A stretch of DNA of 43,725 nucleotides from positions 1-43,725 of the forward strand of contig CAIYPU010000083.1 in the NCBI GenBank assembly GCA_903928225.1. Direction: 5' to 3'. Positions 1 to 8,607 of this stretch are shown here, one piece after another (the stretch's first letter is position 1; each line of letters starts with the position of its first letter). A program made the position numbers and the translations under genes. Source of the stretch: an uncultured Chlorobiaceae bacterium (GTDB taxonomy: Bacteria; Bacteroidota; Chlorobiia; Chlorobiales; Chlorobiaceae). The notes under the pieces were generated by a model. The model was not told where the DNA came from. It saw nothing but the letters and a program-made list of their open reading frames with translations, and searched no databases.

Positions 1-808
1 CCGGTATCACTTCGTTGACAACGGTATAGTCATTTTCGGTCTGCAGTTTCGCGCCGATCCCTTCGAGCGAACGGCTCATGTCGATCTGGAAGTTGTCGTA
101 ATCGTCCGGCGAGAAGTAGCTCGTATGGGGATCGAACGATGCCGCCACCGCATTGATGTAGGTCTGGTATGCATCTTCCGGCTTCTGGCGGTTCAGGAGG
201 TTGAGCCTGTTGGAAATATTCTTCACGAGGGCTGTCCTTACCGAAACAATGCTTTCACCGGAATATTTCTGGTTGAGCCACTGGTATTTGAGCTCCTTGC
301 GCCACAAAGTGACAAGCTGCTGCCTGTCCGATGGCCAGCGGGCGCTCCTGCGATCGATACCGAAGGTCTCCGGCAGGGAGAAATTGAATTTGGCGGTATC
401 GGCAAGGGCTTTCATGAACTGCATTTTCTCCCGCGCCCGCTTCAGGAAAAAGTTGTAGATGGCAAACCCCGCATCCGCTTTGCCTGCGAGAAAATCATCA
501 TCGATGCGGTTTGCATAGAGCCTGCGAAGGTTGTTGACCTCGACAGCCGTGAAAAAGCTTTTATCGGCATCCAGACTTTCAAGGTAGCGGGTAAAAATTT
601 CCCTGGAGAGGGAATCGTTTATTGCAAGCTTTCTGAGGTGGTTCTGCAGCAGGTTCCTGGTAATGTATTTGCCGGCTTCCTCTTCAGACGCAGTCGGCCT
701 GAGTATCGCATTTCCGGAAACGGCAACTGCAGTTCCCCGGGTGTAGGCAAAAACCGCCGGCGAGCTTCCCAGAAGAACAAAAACGAGAAGCAGGCTTTTT
801 TTGAACAT
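1..808 (-). CDS. prc: Tail-specific (C-terminal processing) protease, S41 family, N-terminal part only
   Basis: This gene runs off the left edge, so only the first 269 codons are present. Tail-specific proteases are periplasmic serine proteases that degrade or trim proteins from their C-terminus. The start at 808 gives a hydrophobic signal peptide ending in AVFA (about residue 21). A charged helical N-terminal domain follows, as in Prc/Tsp. Near residue 225 is the family hallmark DPHTSYFSPDDYDNF, then the start of the PDZ region (SLEGIGAKL). The catalytic Ser/Lys pair lies beyond the window. No clear Shine-Dalgarno precedes the ATG, but no other start gives a signal peptide. It is divergent from the aldolase gene. 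The family assignment is firm; the gene name is the usual one for this architecture. Confidence 0.85.
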   Translation of the reverse strand, partial: MFKKSLLLVFVLLGSSPAVFAYTRGTAVAVSGNAILRPTASEEEAGKYITRNLLQNHLRKLAINDSLSREIFTRYLESLDADKSFFTAVEVNNLRRLYANRIDDDFLAGKADAGFAIYNFFLKRAREKMQFMKALADTAKFNFSLPETFGIDRRSARWPSDRQQLVTLWRKELKYQWLNQKYSGESIVSVRTALVKNISNRLNLLNRQKPEDAYQTYINAVAASFDPHTSYFSPDDYDNFQIDMSRSLEGIGAKLQTENDYTVVNEVIP

Positions 809-971
809 TTCCCAAAAAGGTGATGGAGGGTTTCTGACCGGTATCAGCAGTGACAGTGAACGGAATAGCCACAAATGTATTATATTGCTCAGCGCCTGGA
901 GATACCGTCGCCGGCTGGCCGCCTGAAGCATAAATTCTGCGGGCGTAATAATAACAAAAGGAGAGCTTTCC

Positions 972-1946
972 ATGCAAAAGAAAAATATCAGCTATAAAGA
1001 ACTCGGACTGTGCAACAGCAGGGATTTATTCAGCAAGGCCGTTTCAGGAGGGTATGCCATACCTGCCTACAATTTCAATAACCTCGAACAGATGCAGGCG
1101 ATCATCATGGCTTGCGTTGAAACATCGTCACCGGTTATCCTCCAGGTTTCGAAAGGCGCGAGAAGCTATGCGAACGAGACACTCCTGCGCTATCTCGCAC
1201 AGGGCGCTGTGGCTTTTGCCGAAGAACTCGGAACTCCGATCCCGATCGTTCTTCACCTCGACCACGGCGACAGCTTCGAACTCTGCAAAGACTGCATCGA
1301 GTCGGGCTTCTCATCCGTCATGATCGACGGTTCCCACCATTCTTATGAAGATAACGTCAGCCTGACACGAAAAGTTGTTGAATTCGCACATCAGCACGAT
1401 GTTACCGTCGAAGGCGAACTTGGCGTGCTTGCCGGCATCGAGGATGAAGTGGTCGCTGCAACACACACCTATACCCAGCCTGACGAAGTCGAGGATTTCG
1501 TTTCAAAAACCGGAGTGGACAGCCTCGCCATCGCCATAGGCACCTCCCATGGAGCGTTCAAGTTCAAGCCGGGAGAAGATCCGAAAATCCGCCTGGATAT
1601 CCTCGAAGAGATCGAAAAGCGCATTCCCGGATTCCCGATCGTGCTGCACGGCGCTTCTTCGGTCCCGCAGGACCTCGTGAAAACCATCAACGAGCATGGT
1701 GGCAAACTCAAGGATGCCATCGGCATCGGAGAAGACCAGCTGCGCCTGGCAGCAAAATCTGCGGTGTGCAAAATCAACATCGACTCAGACGGACGTCTGG
1801 CCATGACTGCGGCAATCCGCAAGGTTCTGGATGAAAAACCCGAAGAGTTCGATCCGAGAAAATACCTCGGACCTGCCCGCGACGCACTCAAGAAGCTCTA
1901 CATCCACAAGATCGTCAACGTCCTCGGCTCGAACGGCAAAGCCTGA
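972..1946 (+). CDS. fba: Class II fructose-1,6-bisphosphate aldolase
   Basis: A zinc-dependent cytosolic aldolase of 324 residues that interconverts fructose-1,6-bisphosphate with dihydroxyacetone phosphate and glyceraldehyde-3-phosphate; in an autotroph it would serve gluconeogenesis. Visible motifs are LHLDHGD (His95, catalytic Asp97, zinc ligand His98), VEGELG (Glu148), GTSHGAFK (His193) and LHGASS (His226). The length is that of the class IIB enzymes. An AAAAGGAGAG ribosome site sits a few bases before the ATG. The gene is monocistronic and ends at a strong shared terminator facing the amidohydrolase gene. Confidence 0.95.
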   Translation: MQKKNISYKELGLCNSRDLFSKAVSGGYAIPAYNFNNLEQMQAIIMACVETSSPVILQVSKGARSYANETLLRYLAQGAVAFAEELGTPIPIVLHLDHGDSFELCKDCIESGFSSVMIDGSHHSYEDNVSLTRKVVEFAHQHDVTVEGELGVLAGIEDEVVAATHTYTQPDEVEDFVSKTGVDSLAIAIGTSHGAFKFKPGEDPKIRLDILEEIEKRIPGFPIVLHGASSVPQDLVKTINEHGGKLKDAIGIGEDQLRLAAKSAVCKINIDSDGRLAMTAAIRKVLDEKPEEFDPRKYLGPARDALKKLYIHKIVNVLGSNGKA

Positions 1947-1970
1947 CGGCGGATCTTTCCCTGTTTTGCA

Positions 1971-2005
1971 GCAAAGGCGCCAACCTGGCGCCTTTGCTGT
2001 TTCTT
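1971..2005. terminator. Bidirectional rho-independent terminator
   Basis: Perfect 11-bp stem GCAAAGGCGCC / GGCGCCTTTGC with a 5-base loop, followed by TGTTTCTT on the plus strand. It lies between two convergent genes (fba and the M20 hydrolase) and would serve the plus-strand gene best. Confidence 0.85.
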
Positions 2006-3215
2006 ATCCCTTCCCCCCTGCGAGAAAACGAATTGCTGTATAGGCAAGAAGGCCGCTGCCCGCGAGCAGCGCCTTTTCATCAGGATTGAAAACGGGGGAA
2101 TGGAGGGTATTCTCTTTCTGCTGATCCTTGGTGCCGGTCCCTATCTGCCAGAATGTTCCAGGGCAGGCCTGCAGGAAGTAGGCGAAATCTTCCGCGGTCA
2201 TGATCGGATCGCATGCAAGAACATTTTCCTCGCCGAGATATTCGCTGCAGATAGCGGAAGCCTGGTCGGTGACGACCGGATCGTTATAGAGGACGGGATA
2301 GCCATTCATGATTTCAAGCGATGCCTCGACCCCGAGTCCTTCGGCGACATGGGTCACGGTCGTGCGGAGTTTTTCGTGAAGGAGCGAACGCACCTGCTCG
2401 TTCATGCTCCGCATGGTTCCGGACATGGTGACCTGGCGGGGAATGACATTGGGGGCATTGCCTCCGTGTATCGACGAGATGGAAACAACTGCCGATTCAC
2501 CTGGAGGAACGACACGGCTGACGAGATGCTGGACCGCGGTAATGATGTGGGCTGCGGCGAGAACCGGGTCGGCCGCCCTGTGCGGTGCCGAGGCATGGCC
2601 GCCCTGGCCGTTGACGGTAATATAGAACTCGTCGGCCGCAGCCATGAAACCCCCTTTGCAGAGCGCCACTTTTCCGGCTTCGACCGTTGAAAAACAATGC
2701 TGTCCGATAACGACCGAGGGTTTGAAACGATCGAACAGGCCGGCATCGAGCAATGGTTTGGCACCACCCGGCGCCTTCTCCTCCGCCGGCTGGAAAATCA
2801 GCAGGACGTCGCCTTCAAGCTCGTCGGAAAGCGAAGAAAGGATATTTGCCGCACCGAGAAGCATGGCCGCATGCATGTCATGACCACATGCGTGCATTTT
2901 TCCTGGTTCCTGAGAGCAGAATCCGTGGCCATTCTCTTCGTTGAGCGGAAGCGCATCAATATCGGCGCGCAGGGCAACAAGCCTGCTGCCGGGAACGGAC
3001 TTCCCGCCGCGGATAAGGGCGACGACCCCGGTCTCGAGCATTGCCGGTTCCGGAGTAATGCCAAGGTCCACGAGGTAATCACGGATAAGGGCGGTGGTCC
3101 TTCTTTCTTCATACGACAGCTCCGGATGTGCGTGAATATCGCGCCTCAGCCCGACCACTTCGGAAAAAATCGCTTCCGCTTGCTCTCGAATCCTTGAAGA
3201 TAATTCTCTTGTCAT
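2004..3215 (-). CDS. M20 family metallo-amidohydrolase (hippurate/N-acyl amino acid hydrolase type)
   Basis: Cytosolic metal-dependent amidase/carboxypeptidase of the M20D group (AmhX/HipO/IAA-amino acid hydrolase relatives), which hydrolyses N-acyl amino acids; the real substrate is not readable from sequence. With the ATG at 3215 the protein is 403 residues, the family length, and begins with a helix leading to the typical RRDIHAHPELSYEE. The two-metal site is visible as MHACGHDMH, PAEE, GQHC and a late LHSP histidine. The open frame extends 59 codons further upstream, but that extension has no homology-like character, so the internal ATG is preferred. No strong Shine-Dalgarno is visible. 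The gene converges on fba. Confidence 0.88.
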   Translation of the reverse strand: MTRELSSRIREQAEAIFSEVVGLRRDIHAHPELSYEERRTTALIRDYLVDLGITPEPAMLETGVVALIRGGKSVPGSRLVALRADIDALPLNEENGHGFCSQEPGKMHACGHDMHAAMLLGAANILSSLSDELEGDVLLIFQPAEEKAPGGAKPLLDAGLFDRFKPSVVIGQHCFSTVEAGKVALCKGGFMAAADEFYITVNGQGGHASAPHRAADPVLAAAHIITAVQHLVSRVVPPGESAVVSISSIHGGNAPNVIPRQVTMSGTMRSMNEQVRSLLHEKLRTTVTHVAEGLGVEASLEIMNGYPVLYNDPVVTDQASAICSEYLGEENVLACDPIMTAEDFAYFLQACPGTFWQIGTGTKDQQKENTLHSPVFNPDEKALLAGSGLLAYTAIRFLAGGKG

Positions 3216-3492
3216 ATATGCATCTTTGAGATTTACCCTCTTTCCTGCCGATGTCGTGCCTTGAAGTGAACAAAACCATCCTTCAGACGTAATCGTCGGA
3301 AAAGCCGTGATATCATACAGGGCGCCTGACGGTCCGCAAGCAGGAACAAAACGGGAGAGGGTTGAAAGCCGGCCTGAAGCAGGAAATAACATGTTCAGGG
3401 AACACGCTGTGGCTGCCTGATTGCGCTCTGATGCTGGCTGGCGATCGGATATTGTTTAAAGTACAAATAATGGGGTAAAAAGGAAATACCGC

Positions 3493-3512
3493 ATTTCCGG
3501 GCTTTTCCGGGC
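3493..3512. repeat. Tandem 10-bp repeat upstream of the repressor gene
   Basis: Two head-to-tail copies of a 10-mer, ATTTCCGGGC then TTTTCCGGGC. They lie about 30 bases before the inverted-repeat operator and may belong to the same control region (inference). Confidence 0.4.
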
Positions 3513-3540
3513 AAGGTGATCAGAAAACAGAATCAGTTGG

Positions 3541-3592
3541 AATATCGGAAAATAGTGATTATTATTTCGATTATTACCGATATTCCGATATT
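3541..3592. promoter_or_regulatory. Inverted-repeat operator for the LexA/CI-like repressor
   Basis: Perfect 10-bp arms AATATCGGAA (3541-3550) and TTCCGATATT (3583-3592) separated by 32 AT-rich bases. The right arm is part of a tandem CCGATATT-CCGATATT (3577-3592). The block lies 38 bases upstream of the chosen start of the adjacent repressor gene, the usual place for an autoregulatory operator. That the neighbouring protein binds here is inference. Confidence 0.55.
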
Positions 3593-3629
3593 AGTCAGGC
3601 TGTCAAATACTAAACCGGCATGGACTGCG

Positions 3630-4349
3630 ATGGAAAATGTTCATTCACTCGGACACCGGATCAAAACCGTCAGGAAACACTACAGGCTCCGCCAGGAAGA
3701 GTTCGGTACAAAAATCGGGATTTCCGCCAACAGGGTATCAGAGATCGAACTCGGTAAAGGGGGCACCAGTGCTTCCGTCCTGATGTCGATATGCAGGGAA
3801 TTTCCCCTGGACCCGCAATGGCTTTTTTCAGGAAAGGGTGAAATGCTGAAAAATCCTGCTGATGAGCCCCGGCCGGAAAAGGATGTCAGCTCCCGGCTTG
3901 AGGCACTGGAAAAGCAGTTCGCGCTTGTGCGGCTGAATGAAAATGACGGAGCGGAAAGTATAATGAAAGTTCCGCTTTACGGATACGCGGTTCCTGCAGG
4001 CATTCCGGACCCGGCTACCGATGAGATCGAGGAATTTCTCGATATACCCGCATCATGGACCCATAACAGAAAAAATGTCTATGCGCTCAAGGTCAATGGC
4101 GACAGCATGACCGGCATCGGGATCATGAAAGGCGACATTCTGCTCGTGGAAGCGCGGGACAGGGCCAGGGATGGACAGGTGGTCATAGCAAGCGTCAACG
4201 GCGAAGTTACCGTCAAGACACTCTGCGTCAGCAATGGAGGAGTTGTGTCACTGACACCGGAAAACAGCCGTTACCGGCCGATCGTGGTAACACCTGACAT
4301 GGATTTCCGTATCCAGGGCATCGTGCTGGCAGCCGTCAGGCATTACTGA
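3630..4349 (+). CDS. LexA/CI-like repressor: XRE helix-turn-helix plus S24 autoprotease domain
   Basis: A 239-residue transcription factor of the phage-repressor type. An XRE helix-turn-helix occupies about residues 10-65 (RQEEFGTKIGISANRVSEIE), followed by the characteristic DPQWLFSGKGEM segment. A short linker leads to an S24 peptidase-like domain. The parts for self-cleavage are present: an Ala-Gly site (A123-G124 in VPAGIP), nucleophile Ser159 in NGDSM and general-base Lys196 in VTVKTL. Known relatives repress promoters until RecA-driven or other cleavage. ATG 3630 was chosen because the 38 upstream codons of the open frame overlap the operator-like repeat. No phage structural or integrase genes are nearby, so what it controls is unknown; self-control and the downstream small secreted protein are candidates. 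Confidence 0.85.
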   Translation: MENVHSLGHRIKTVRKHYRLRQEEFGTKIGISANRVSEIELGKGGTSASVLMSICREFPLDPQWLFSGKGEMLKNPADEPRPEKDVSSRLEALEKQFALVRLNENDGAESIMKVPLYGYAVPAGIPDPATDEIEEFLDIPASWTHNRKNVYALKVNGDSMTGIGIMKGDILLVEARDRARDGQVVIASVNGEVTVKTLCVSNGGVVSLTPENSRYRPIVVTPDMDFRIQGIVLAAVRHY

Positions 4350-4672
4350 TATTCCGGGAAACTCTTATCCTGATAATAACCTGAACGCCCGGCATTTTCA
4401 GTCAAGCGCCACTGCTTGATTGTCATGCAGAGAGTTTTATGAATAACGGCAACAGTCAGGGCCCATTTGCAATCAGTCTTTCACGGTATATAATATTCAC
4501 CGGAACAAACGTGACCGATATACGAAAAAGCACTGATCATCATACCGGATTCATGAGAAAAACGGAACAAAAAGTGTGGTTCATTACTTTTTGAACTGAC
4601 GGATTCCGATTTTCACTATATTGCTGCTCTTCTTCGAAAGACGATCAAAAACTTCAATAACCCGGAAATATC
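4350..4672. other. Intergenic stretch, possible promoter only
   Basis: No coding frame is convincing. A TTGCAA (4467-4472), 16-base spacer, TATAAT (4489-4494) reads as a possible sigma-70-type promoter pointing right, about 180 bases before the next gene. Nothing else structured is evident. Confidence 0.3.
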
Positions 4673-5242
4673 ATGAACGCTTTACGCCTGTTTTTAAAAA
4701 CCATCCGTTTTTCATTTCTCCTGTTCCTGTTAACCTTATCCTCGATGCAGGAATCCTTCGGCGCACAAACAGCACAGCCCACTGCCGCACAGGAAAAACA
4801 GCCGGACCGGAGCGAACTGATTTATGCGCTCCACCATGAAATTATCCCCGGAATTCTTTTTTCAGACAAGGGATCACTCTTGTTCAACGATCTCTTTTCA
4901 GGCAAAACAGGACCGTTCATCGAAATGGCTGAAGGCCCCCTTGGGAAAGCTTATGCCTCTGAAATGAAATTCAGCGCAGAGCATGGAAAAAATCTCGATA
5001 TCGTCCTGATCTCATTCCCGACACCTTCTGCGGAGCCGCAGAACTATCATGCTGCATTGGTCAGGATGAACGGCAACTTCCGGTATATCACCCTTGAAAA
5101 GGGCAATGATACAGGCAACACCGGCATGAAAACCTTTTTCTGTGAATGGAACGCAGAGCACAAACACCTGAATTACGGCCCGAGGAAATACGATGACCTG
5201 GCATCGTTCCGGAAAGAACTTCTCGATTTCCTGAAAAAATAG
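4673..5242 (+). CDS. Small exported protein of unknown function
   Basis: A 189-residue protein I do not recognise. The N-terminus is a signal peptide: positive residues, then a hydrophobic stretch (about 12-24), with a likely cleavage after SFGA near residue 31. The mature part is mixed alpha/beta, with two cysteines at most and no obvious catalytic motif, and ends in a charged helix (FRKELLDFLKK). It probably acts in the periplasm or outside the cell. It stands alone between the repressor and a convergent small exported protein gene. The start is the ATG giving an intact signal peptide; its ribosome site is weak. Confidence 0.65.
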   Translation: MNALRLFLKTIRFSFLLFLLTLSSMQESFGAQTAQPTAAQEKQPDRSELIYALHHEIIPGILFSDKGSLLFNDLFSGKTGPFIEMAEGPLGKAYASEMKFSAEHGKNLDIVLISFPTPSAEPQNYHAALVRMNGNFRYITLEKGNDTGNTGMKTFFCEWNAEHKHLNYGPRKYDDLASFRKELLDFLKK

Positions 5243-5288
5243 GTTCGGACAGCCCCGTTCTTCACCCTGGCTGATCGGCTGAAAAAGC

Positions 5289-5333
5289 AGTGCCCGGACG
5301 ATTTACCTGAAAACAGGAAACCTTCCGGGCACT
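5289..5333. terminator. Stem-loop between convergent small-protein genes
   Basis: Arms AGTGCCCGGA (5289-5298) and TCCGGGCACT (5324-5333) are perfectly complementary, with an inner CCTG-AAAA-CAGG hairpin in the loop. It sits between two convergent stop codons. No long T-run follows, so a terminator role is likely but not certain. Confidence 0.5.
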
Positions 5334-5407
5334 TGTATGTTCATTTGAAATTCTTCATTACGACCGCTCAACCTTGCTGAAAAAAACTTCGGTCCTGCTG
5401 AGCATTG

Positions 5408-5764
5408 TCAGTTCGCCTTGCTGAGCTTCCAGAACCACGAACTCTGTTTAATGTTCCATGCCGTTCCTTCGATTTTTCCGTCGGCAAACTCTCCGAGAGC
5501 TTCCATAAAACGCTTGTTCGCCTGGTAGTAAAGGGCATTGTTATACTGCTTCCAGGACCCGTTCTCGATAGTTTCCCTGTCGGATTTGTAAACAATCGAG
5601 CCGTCCTGTTTGAACGTCAGTGTGTAATGCGTACCATCGGAATCGCTGCCGTTCCATGTCGTTCCGGACAGGTTCGGCATTTCTGCCGATAACGCCGTTG
5701 ATGCCGCAATGCAGGAAAAAACAAGAGCCAATCCCGCAATTTTTCTTCTTGCAAGCTTACCCAT
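5408..5764 (-). CDS. Small periplasmic protein of unknown function
   Basis: A 118-residue exported protein. The signal peptide ends in TALSA (about residue 27). The mature domain looks like a small beta-sheet barrel or sandwich: an initial LSGTTWNG strand, repeated DGS/GSW turns and a closing IEGTAWN...SWFWKL. This pattern is common in short lipocalin-like proteins that compare wild-type-like beta strands, but no named family is certain. A GGAGA ribosome site lies about 9 bases before the ATG. The product is probably soluble in the periplasm. It is transcribed towards the other small exported protein gene. Confidence 0.7.
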   Translation of the reverse strand: MGKLARRKIAGLALVFSCIAASTALSAEMPNLSGTTWNGSDSDGTHYTLTFKQDGSIVYKSDRETIENGSWKQYNNALYYQANKRFMEALGEFADGKIEGTAWNIKQSSWFWKLSKAN

Positions 5765-6222
5765 AGTGTTCTATCTCCATGTTATTTTTAGAATTGACGA
5801 TGACCTGACAATCAATATACCTCGTGCCCCACGATAAAAAGAGGACTCACTGCGCATGGACATGCGCGTTTGAAAGTCGGCTGCTGTGGTGGAAATCATT
5901 TCCGGAAGAAACAATTGTTAATATAAGCAGGATAATGATGTGTAGAAAACGTGCATGCTCTTTTTCTCGTCTTCCGATTATATGCTGACCCGGATGGTTC
6001 GGCAGTGAAACAGCATGCGTCCCGTCCTTGAAAGTTTTCCTGCATCCTCCATCAGGCACTTCGATTCACGAAATGTAACAGCAATCTCAGGAAAACATAT
6101 TGAACACCGTTCAGACTCAACAATTTCGGCAAATAACCGTACATCAAAATCAAATAAGGCAACTTGAACGAGGGAAACACATCGGACCTTTCATATACAG
6201 ACAACACGCCGTATGTTAGAGT
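5765..6222. other. Intergenic stretch without a supported gene
   Basis: No frame with coding character. A 70-codon minus-strand frame (5847-6059) lacks a ribosome site and protein-like composition. The stretch presumably carries the divergent promoters of its two flanking genes. Confidence 0.3.
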
Positions 6223-6804
6223 ATGAACAGAATCATTTCAGAACTCGTAGAAAACAGGGTTTTCGAGGGCCTCGCCTTCACTGAAAACATGCTTGAAAAA
6301 GCGATTTATGAAGATTGTTCCTTCATTCGCTGCAATTTCAACGCATCCGACCTTTCCGGAAGCATCTTCAGGAACTGCAGGTTCGTCAACTGCGACCTGA
6401 GCCTTGCCAAACTCAGGGACACAGGATTTCAGGAAGTCCATTTTTCAGGCTGCAAGTTACTGGGGACCGTTTTCAGCGATTGTTCGAAGCTGCTTTTCGA
6501 AGCCGGATTTGAACACTGCATGATGAAGCTCTCATCATTCCAGAACATGAAGCTCAGGAATACCAAACTCCTCAAATGCGACCTCAGGGAAGCGGATTTT
6601 ACCGGAACCGATCTTTCCTGTTCGACTTTCGCGGAATGCGACCTTCTTCTGGCAATTTTTCACCATACCAACCTCGAAGGTTCCGATTTGCGGACAGCCT
6701 TCAATTTTTCCATCAACCCTGAAAACAATCGGCTTCGAAAAACGCGGTTCTCGGCAGAAGGGCTGGCTGGCCTGCTGGACAGTTACGGCATCGTTATCGG
6801 CTGA
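6223..6804 (+). CDS. Pentapeptide-repeat protein, Qnr/McbG-like
   Basis: A 193-residue cytosolic protein made of pentapeptide repeats (A[D/N]LXX and FXXCXF patterns such as CSFIRCNF, CRFVNCDL, CDLREADF, TNLEGSDL) that should fold as a right-handed quadrilateral beta-helix. The last 35 residues (INPENNRLRKTRFSAEGL...LLDSYGIVI) form the cap typical of the Qnr/McbG-type branch, whose known members mimic DNA and protect gyrase from quinolones or microcin B17. Whether this one does so is inference. It is slightly shorter than Qnr (about 215 residues) and no loop insertions are evident. It stands alone, with long gaps on both sides. Confidence 0.8.
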   Translation: MNRIISELVENRVFEGLAFTENMLEKAIYEDCSFIRCNFNASDLSGSIFRNCRFVNCDLSLAKLRDTGFQEVHFSGCKLLGTVFSDCSKLLFEAGFEHCMMKLSSFQNMKLRNTKLLKCDLREADFTGTDLSCSTFAECDLLLAIFHHTNLEGSDLRTAFNFSINPENNRLRKTRFSAEGLAGLLDSYGIVIG

Positions 6805-7353
6805 TGGCCAAAAGGATAATTGAGGCCGTCTTCCTGTGCTGCGTACGCATCGTTCCATACCCCTGAAGACAGGGAGCGGAGTCAATCGAAACAAGTCCGG
6901 AACCAGATTGCCCATCGCACGCGATGAAAAAAGGAAAGATGGAAATAAAAACAACGGTAATGGAAAAGAGGAACATGATGCCGCAGGCAGAACCCATCAA
7001 CCGGAGAAGTCCTGTTATCCGGGACGTTTTGCACGGGCCGCAGTTTCTGAAGCCGTGCCGGAGAAAACCTTCTCGAAGGCAGGCACGATCAAAAGAGAGC
7101 CTTCGGTCGAAAGACGGCTGTCGTTCCGGTAGAGTGGCTGCTTCCCATTCAGACATTTCGACAAGAAATCCCAATCATATCTTTTTCGATTCACTTCCAT
7201 TTATTTTAGATAACTTTTATCAATGCAACCATACAATCCATGTACCGGGTTATATCCGGACCGGATTTTGCCGACGGTATATTCTGTCCTATGAAGAAGC
7301 TGTCGATTGACAGATTAACAGATTAACGGTTAAATCCCCCAAATTTCTGGACG
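6805..7353. other. Intergenic stretch, no convincing gene
   Basis: Frames on both strands here are short and of odd composition. One minus-strand frame from 6997 contains a single hydrophobic segment (about 20 residues) but no ribosome site or recognisable family. Just before the next gene is a direct repeat of CAGATTAA (7311-7318 and 7319-7326). Confidence 0.3.
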
Positions 7354-8430
7354 ATGAAACACGTATGGATTTCAAGGTTCATACTCTGCCTGCTTATTTT
7401 TCTTGTCGCGGGATGTGCATCTGAACGGATGGCAGAAAGCAATGCCAGCAAAGCCGCAATCGAGGAATATTTCGCAACGGACCGTAATTTTATCGGGGAT
7501 GTCGCTCACGGAAAGATCTACGGCTCCCAACGCGCTCCACTGACTTATGGATGCCTGAGGCTGTCCAGGCCGGTTCGTCACTCAATCGGGAACACGCAAC
7601 ATGAAAAGCTCGGAAGTGACAGCCTGAATGATTTCGTGATCACCCGACAGAAGCTCCGAATGACCGGCAAAGAATTTTTTGATGACGTATTCAGTAGTGA
7701 AACCCCTGGAAAAACCAGTGATATCCTGCTTTACATCCATGGATACAATACGACTTTCGAGCATGCCGCCGTAACAATGGCCCGGATCGTGACCGACCTT
7801 GGTTTCAGGGGAAAGGCTATTTTCTTCAGTTGGCCCTCGAACGGCAAAATGCTCAAATACGTCGCAGACCAGAACAATTCCGACTGGTCATCGAAAAACC
7901 TGAAAACATTCCTTGAAGAACTCGCAGGCAGAGCAAGCCCGAAAAGCATCAGCATCATTGCTCACAGCATGGGAAACCGTGAAACGGTCAATGCTTTAGC
8001 TGGGCTTAAGAATGAAAACCGATTGCCCCGCGACCGGATCAGAACGATCATCATGGCTGCACCCGATATCGATTCCATGATCTTTGAGCGTGATTTCGCC
8101 CCGGTCGTGAGCGGTACCGGAGCGTTGGTAACCCTGTATGTATCCCGAAACGACAAAGCCATGCGGCTTTCGTACGATGTCAACGGATATACGAGGCTTG
8201 GCGGGGTTGAAGATTATCCGGTCATTCATCAGGGAATCGACACCATCGATGTCACCAATGTCGACCTGGGATACCTTGGCCATGACTATTTCGTTTCGTC
8301 CCGCCAGGTGCTTTCAGATATCTACTACATCATCAACGGTAGTGTCCGGGCAAAAGACCGTTTTTCGCTCAGCCCCGTGAGGTTCACCAGAGACGGAAAA
8401 ACTTGCACTTACTGGATATTCGAGAAATAA
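7354..8430 (+). CDS. DUF900-type alpha/beta hydrolase lipoprotein
   Basis: A 358-residue predicted lipoprotein: signal with lipobox LVAGC (Cys21), so membrane-anchored outside the cytoplasm. After EYFATDRN (about 38-45), the opening typical of DUF900 proteins, comes an alpha/beta-hydrolase fold. The oxyanion-loop motif is YIHGYN (128-132), the nucleophile elbow AHSMGN (Ser205), the likely acid Asp267 (SRNDKAM) and the likely catalytic histidine His310 (LGHDYF). An esterase/lipase-type activity is probable; the substrate is unknown. The gene is apparently monocistronic and lies in an accessory stretch just left of the ATP-grasp operon, in the same direction. The intergenic distance and the operator-like palindrome between them argue against cotranscription. 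Confidence 0.82.
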   Translation: MKHVWISRFILCLLIFLVAGCASERMAESNASKAAIEEYFATDRNFIGDVAHGKIYGSQRAPLTYGCLRLSRPVRHSIGNTQHEKLGSDSLNDFVITRQKLRMTGKEFFDDVFSSETPGKTSDILLYIHGYNTTFEHAAVTMARIVTDLGFRGKAIFFSWPSNGKMLKYVADQNNSDWSSKNLKTFLEELAGRASPKSISIIAHSMGNRETVNALAGLKNENRLPRDRIRTIIMAAPDIDSMIFERDFAPVVSGTGALVTLYVSRNDKAMRLSYDVNGYTRLGGVEDYPVIHQGIDTIDVTNVDLGYLGHDYFVSSRQVLSDIYYIINGSVRAKDRFSLSPVRFTRDGKTCTYWIFEK

Positions 8431-8492
8431 GGGCGGCCTCTGCGGTAATCTTCACCCCAGGCAATCTGTCGCATATGAGGTATTACACCATC

Positions 8493-8513
8493 CTGTTCAT
8501 ATGCCTTGAACAG
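8493..8513. promoter_or_regulatory. Palindromic operator candidate upstream of the ATP-grasp operon
   Basis: Perfect inverted repeat CTGTTCA (8493-8499) and TGAACAG (8507-8513), seven bases apart, about 95 bases before the chosen start of the first operon gene. The spacing suits a dimeric helix-turn-helix regulator. No regulator is encoded inside the operon. Confidence 0.45.
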
Positions 8514-8607
8514 ATTTTCAAAATCCCGCCAGGTGTTTCACGTTTTATTGGGATTATATTTCGATAAAAAGCATCACCCGCACAACATCTTCCGTAAACT
8601 ATTTTTT

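Noticed and set aside
125-823. Plus-strand frame of 232 codons at the left edge, and one at 201-458
   Set aside because: Antisense shadows of the tail-specific protease, which has a signal peptide and family motifs on the minus strand.
3516-4349. Prophage remnant because of a CI/LexA-like repressor (also 41176)
   Set aside because: No integrase, structural, lysis or attachment-site evidence; only the repressors themselves are seen.
5847-6059. Minus-strand 70-codon frame
   Set aside because: No ribosome site, no homology-like pattern and not protein-like in composition.
6794-7174. Minus-strand frame with a hydrophobic segment
   Set aside because: Odd composition, no ribosome site and overlap with the end of the pentapeptide gene; a real small membrane protein cannot be excluded.
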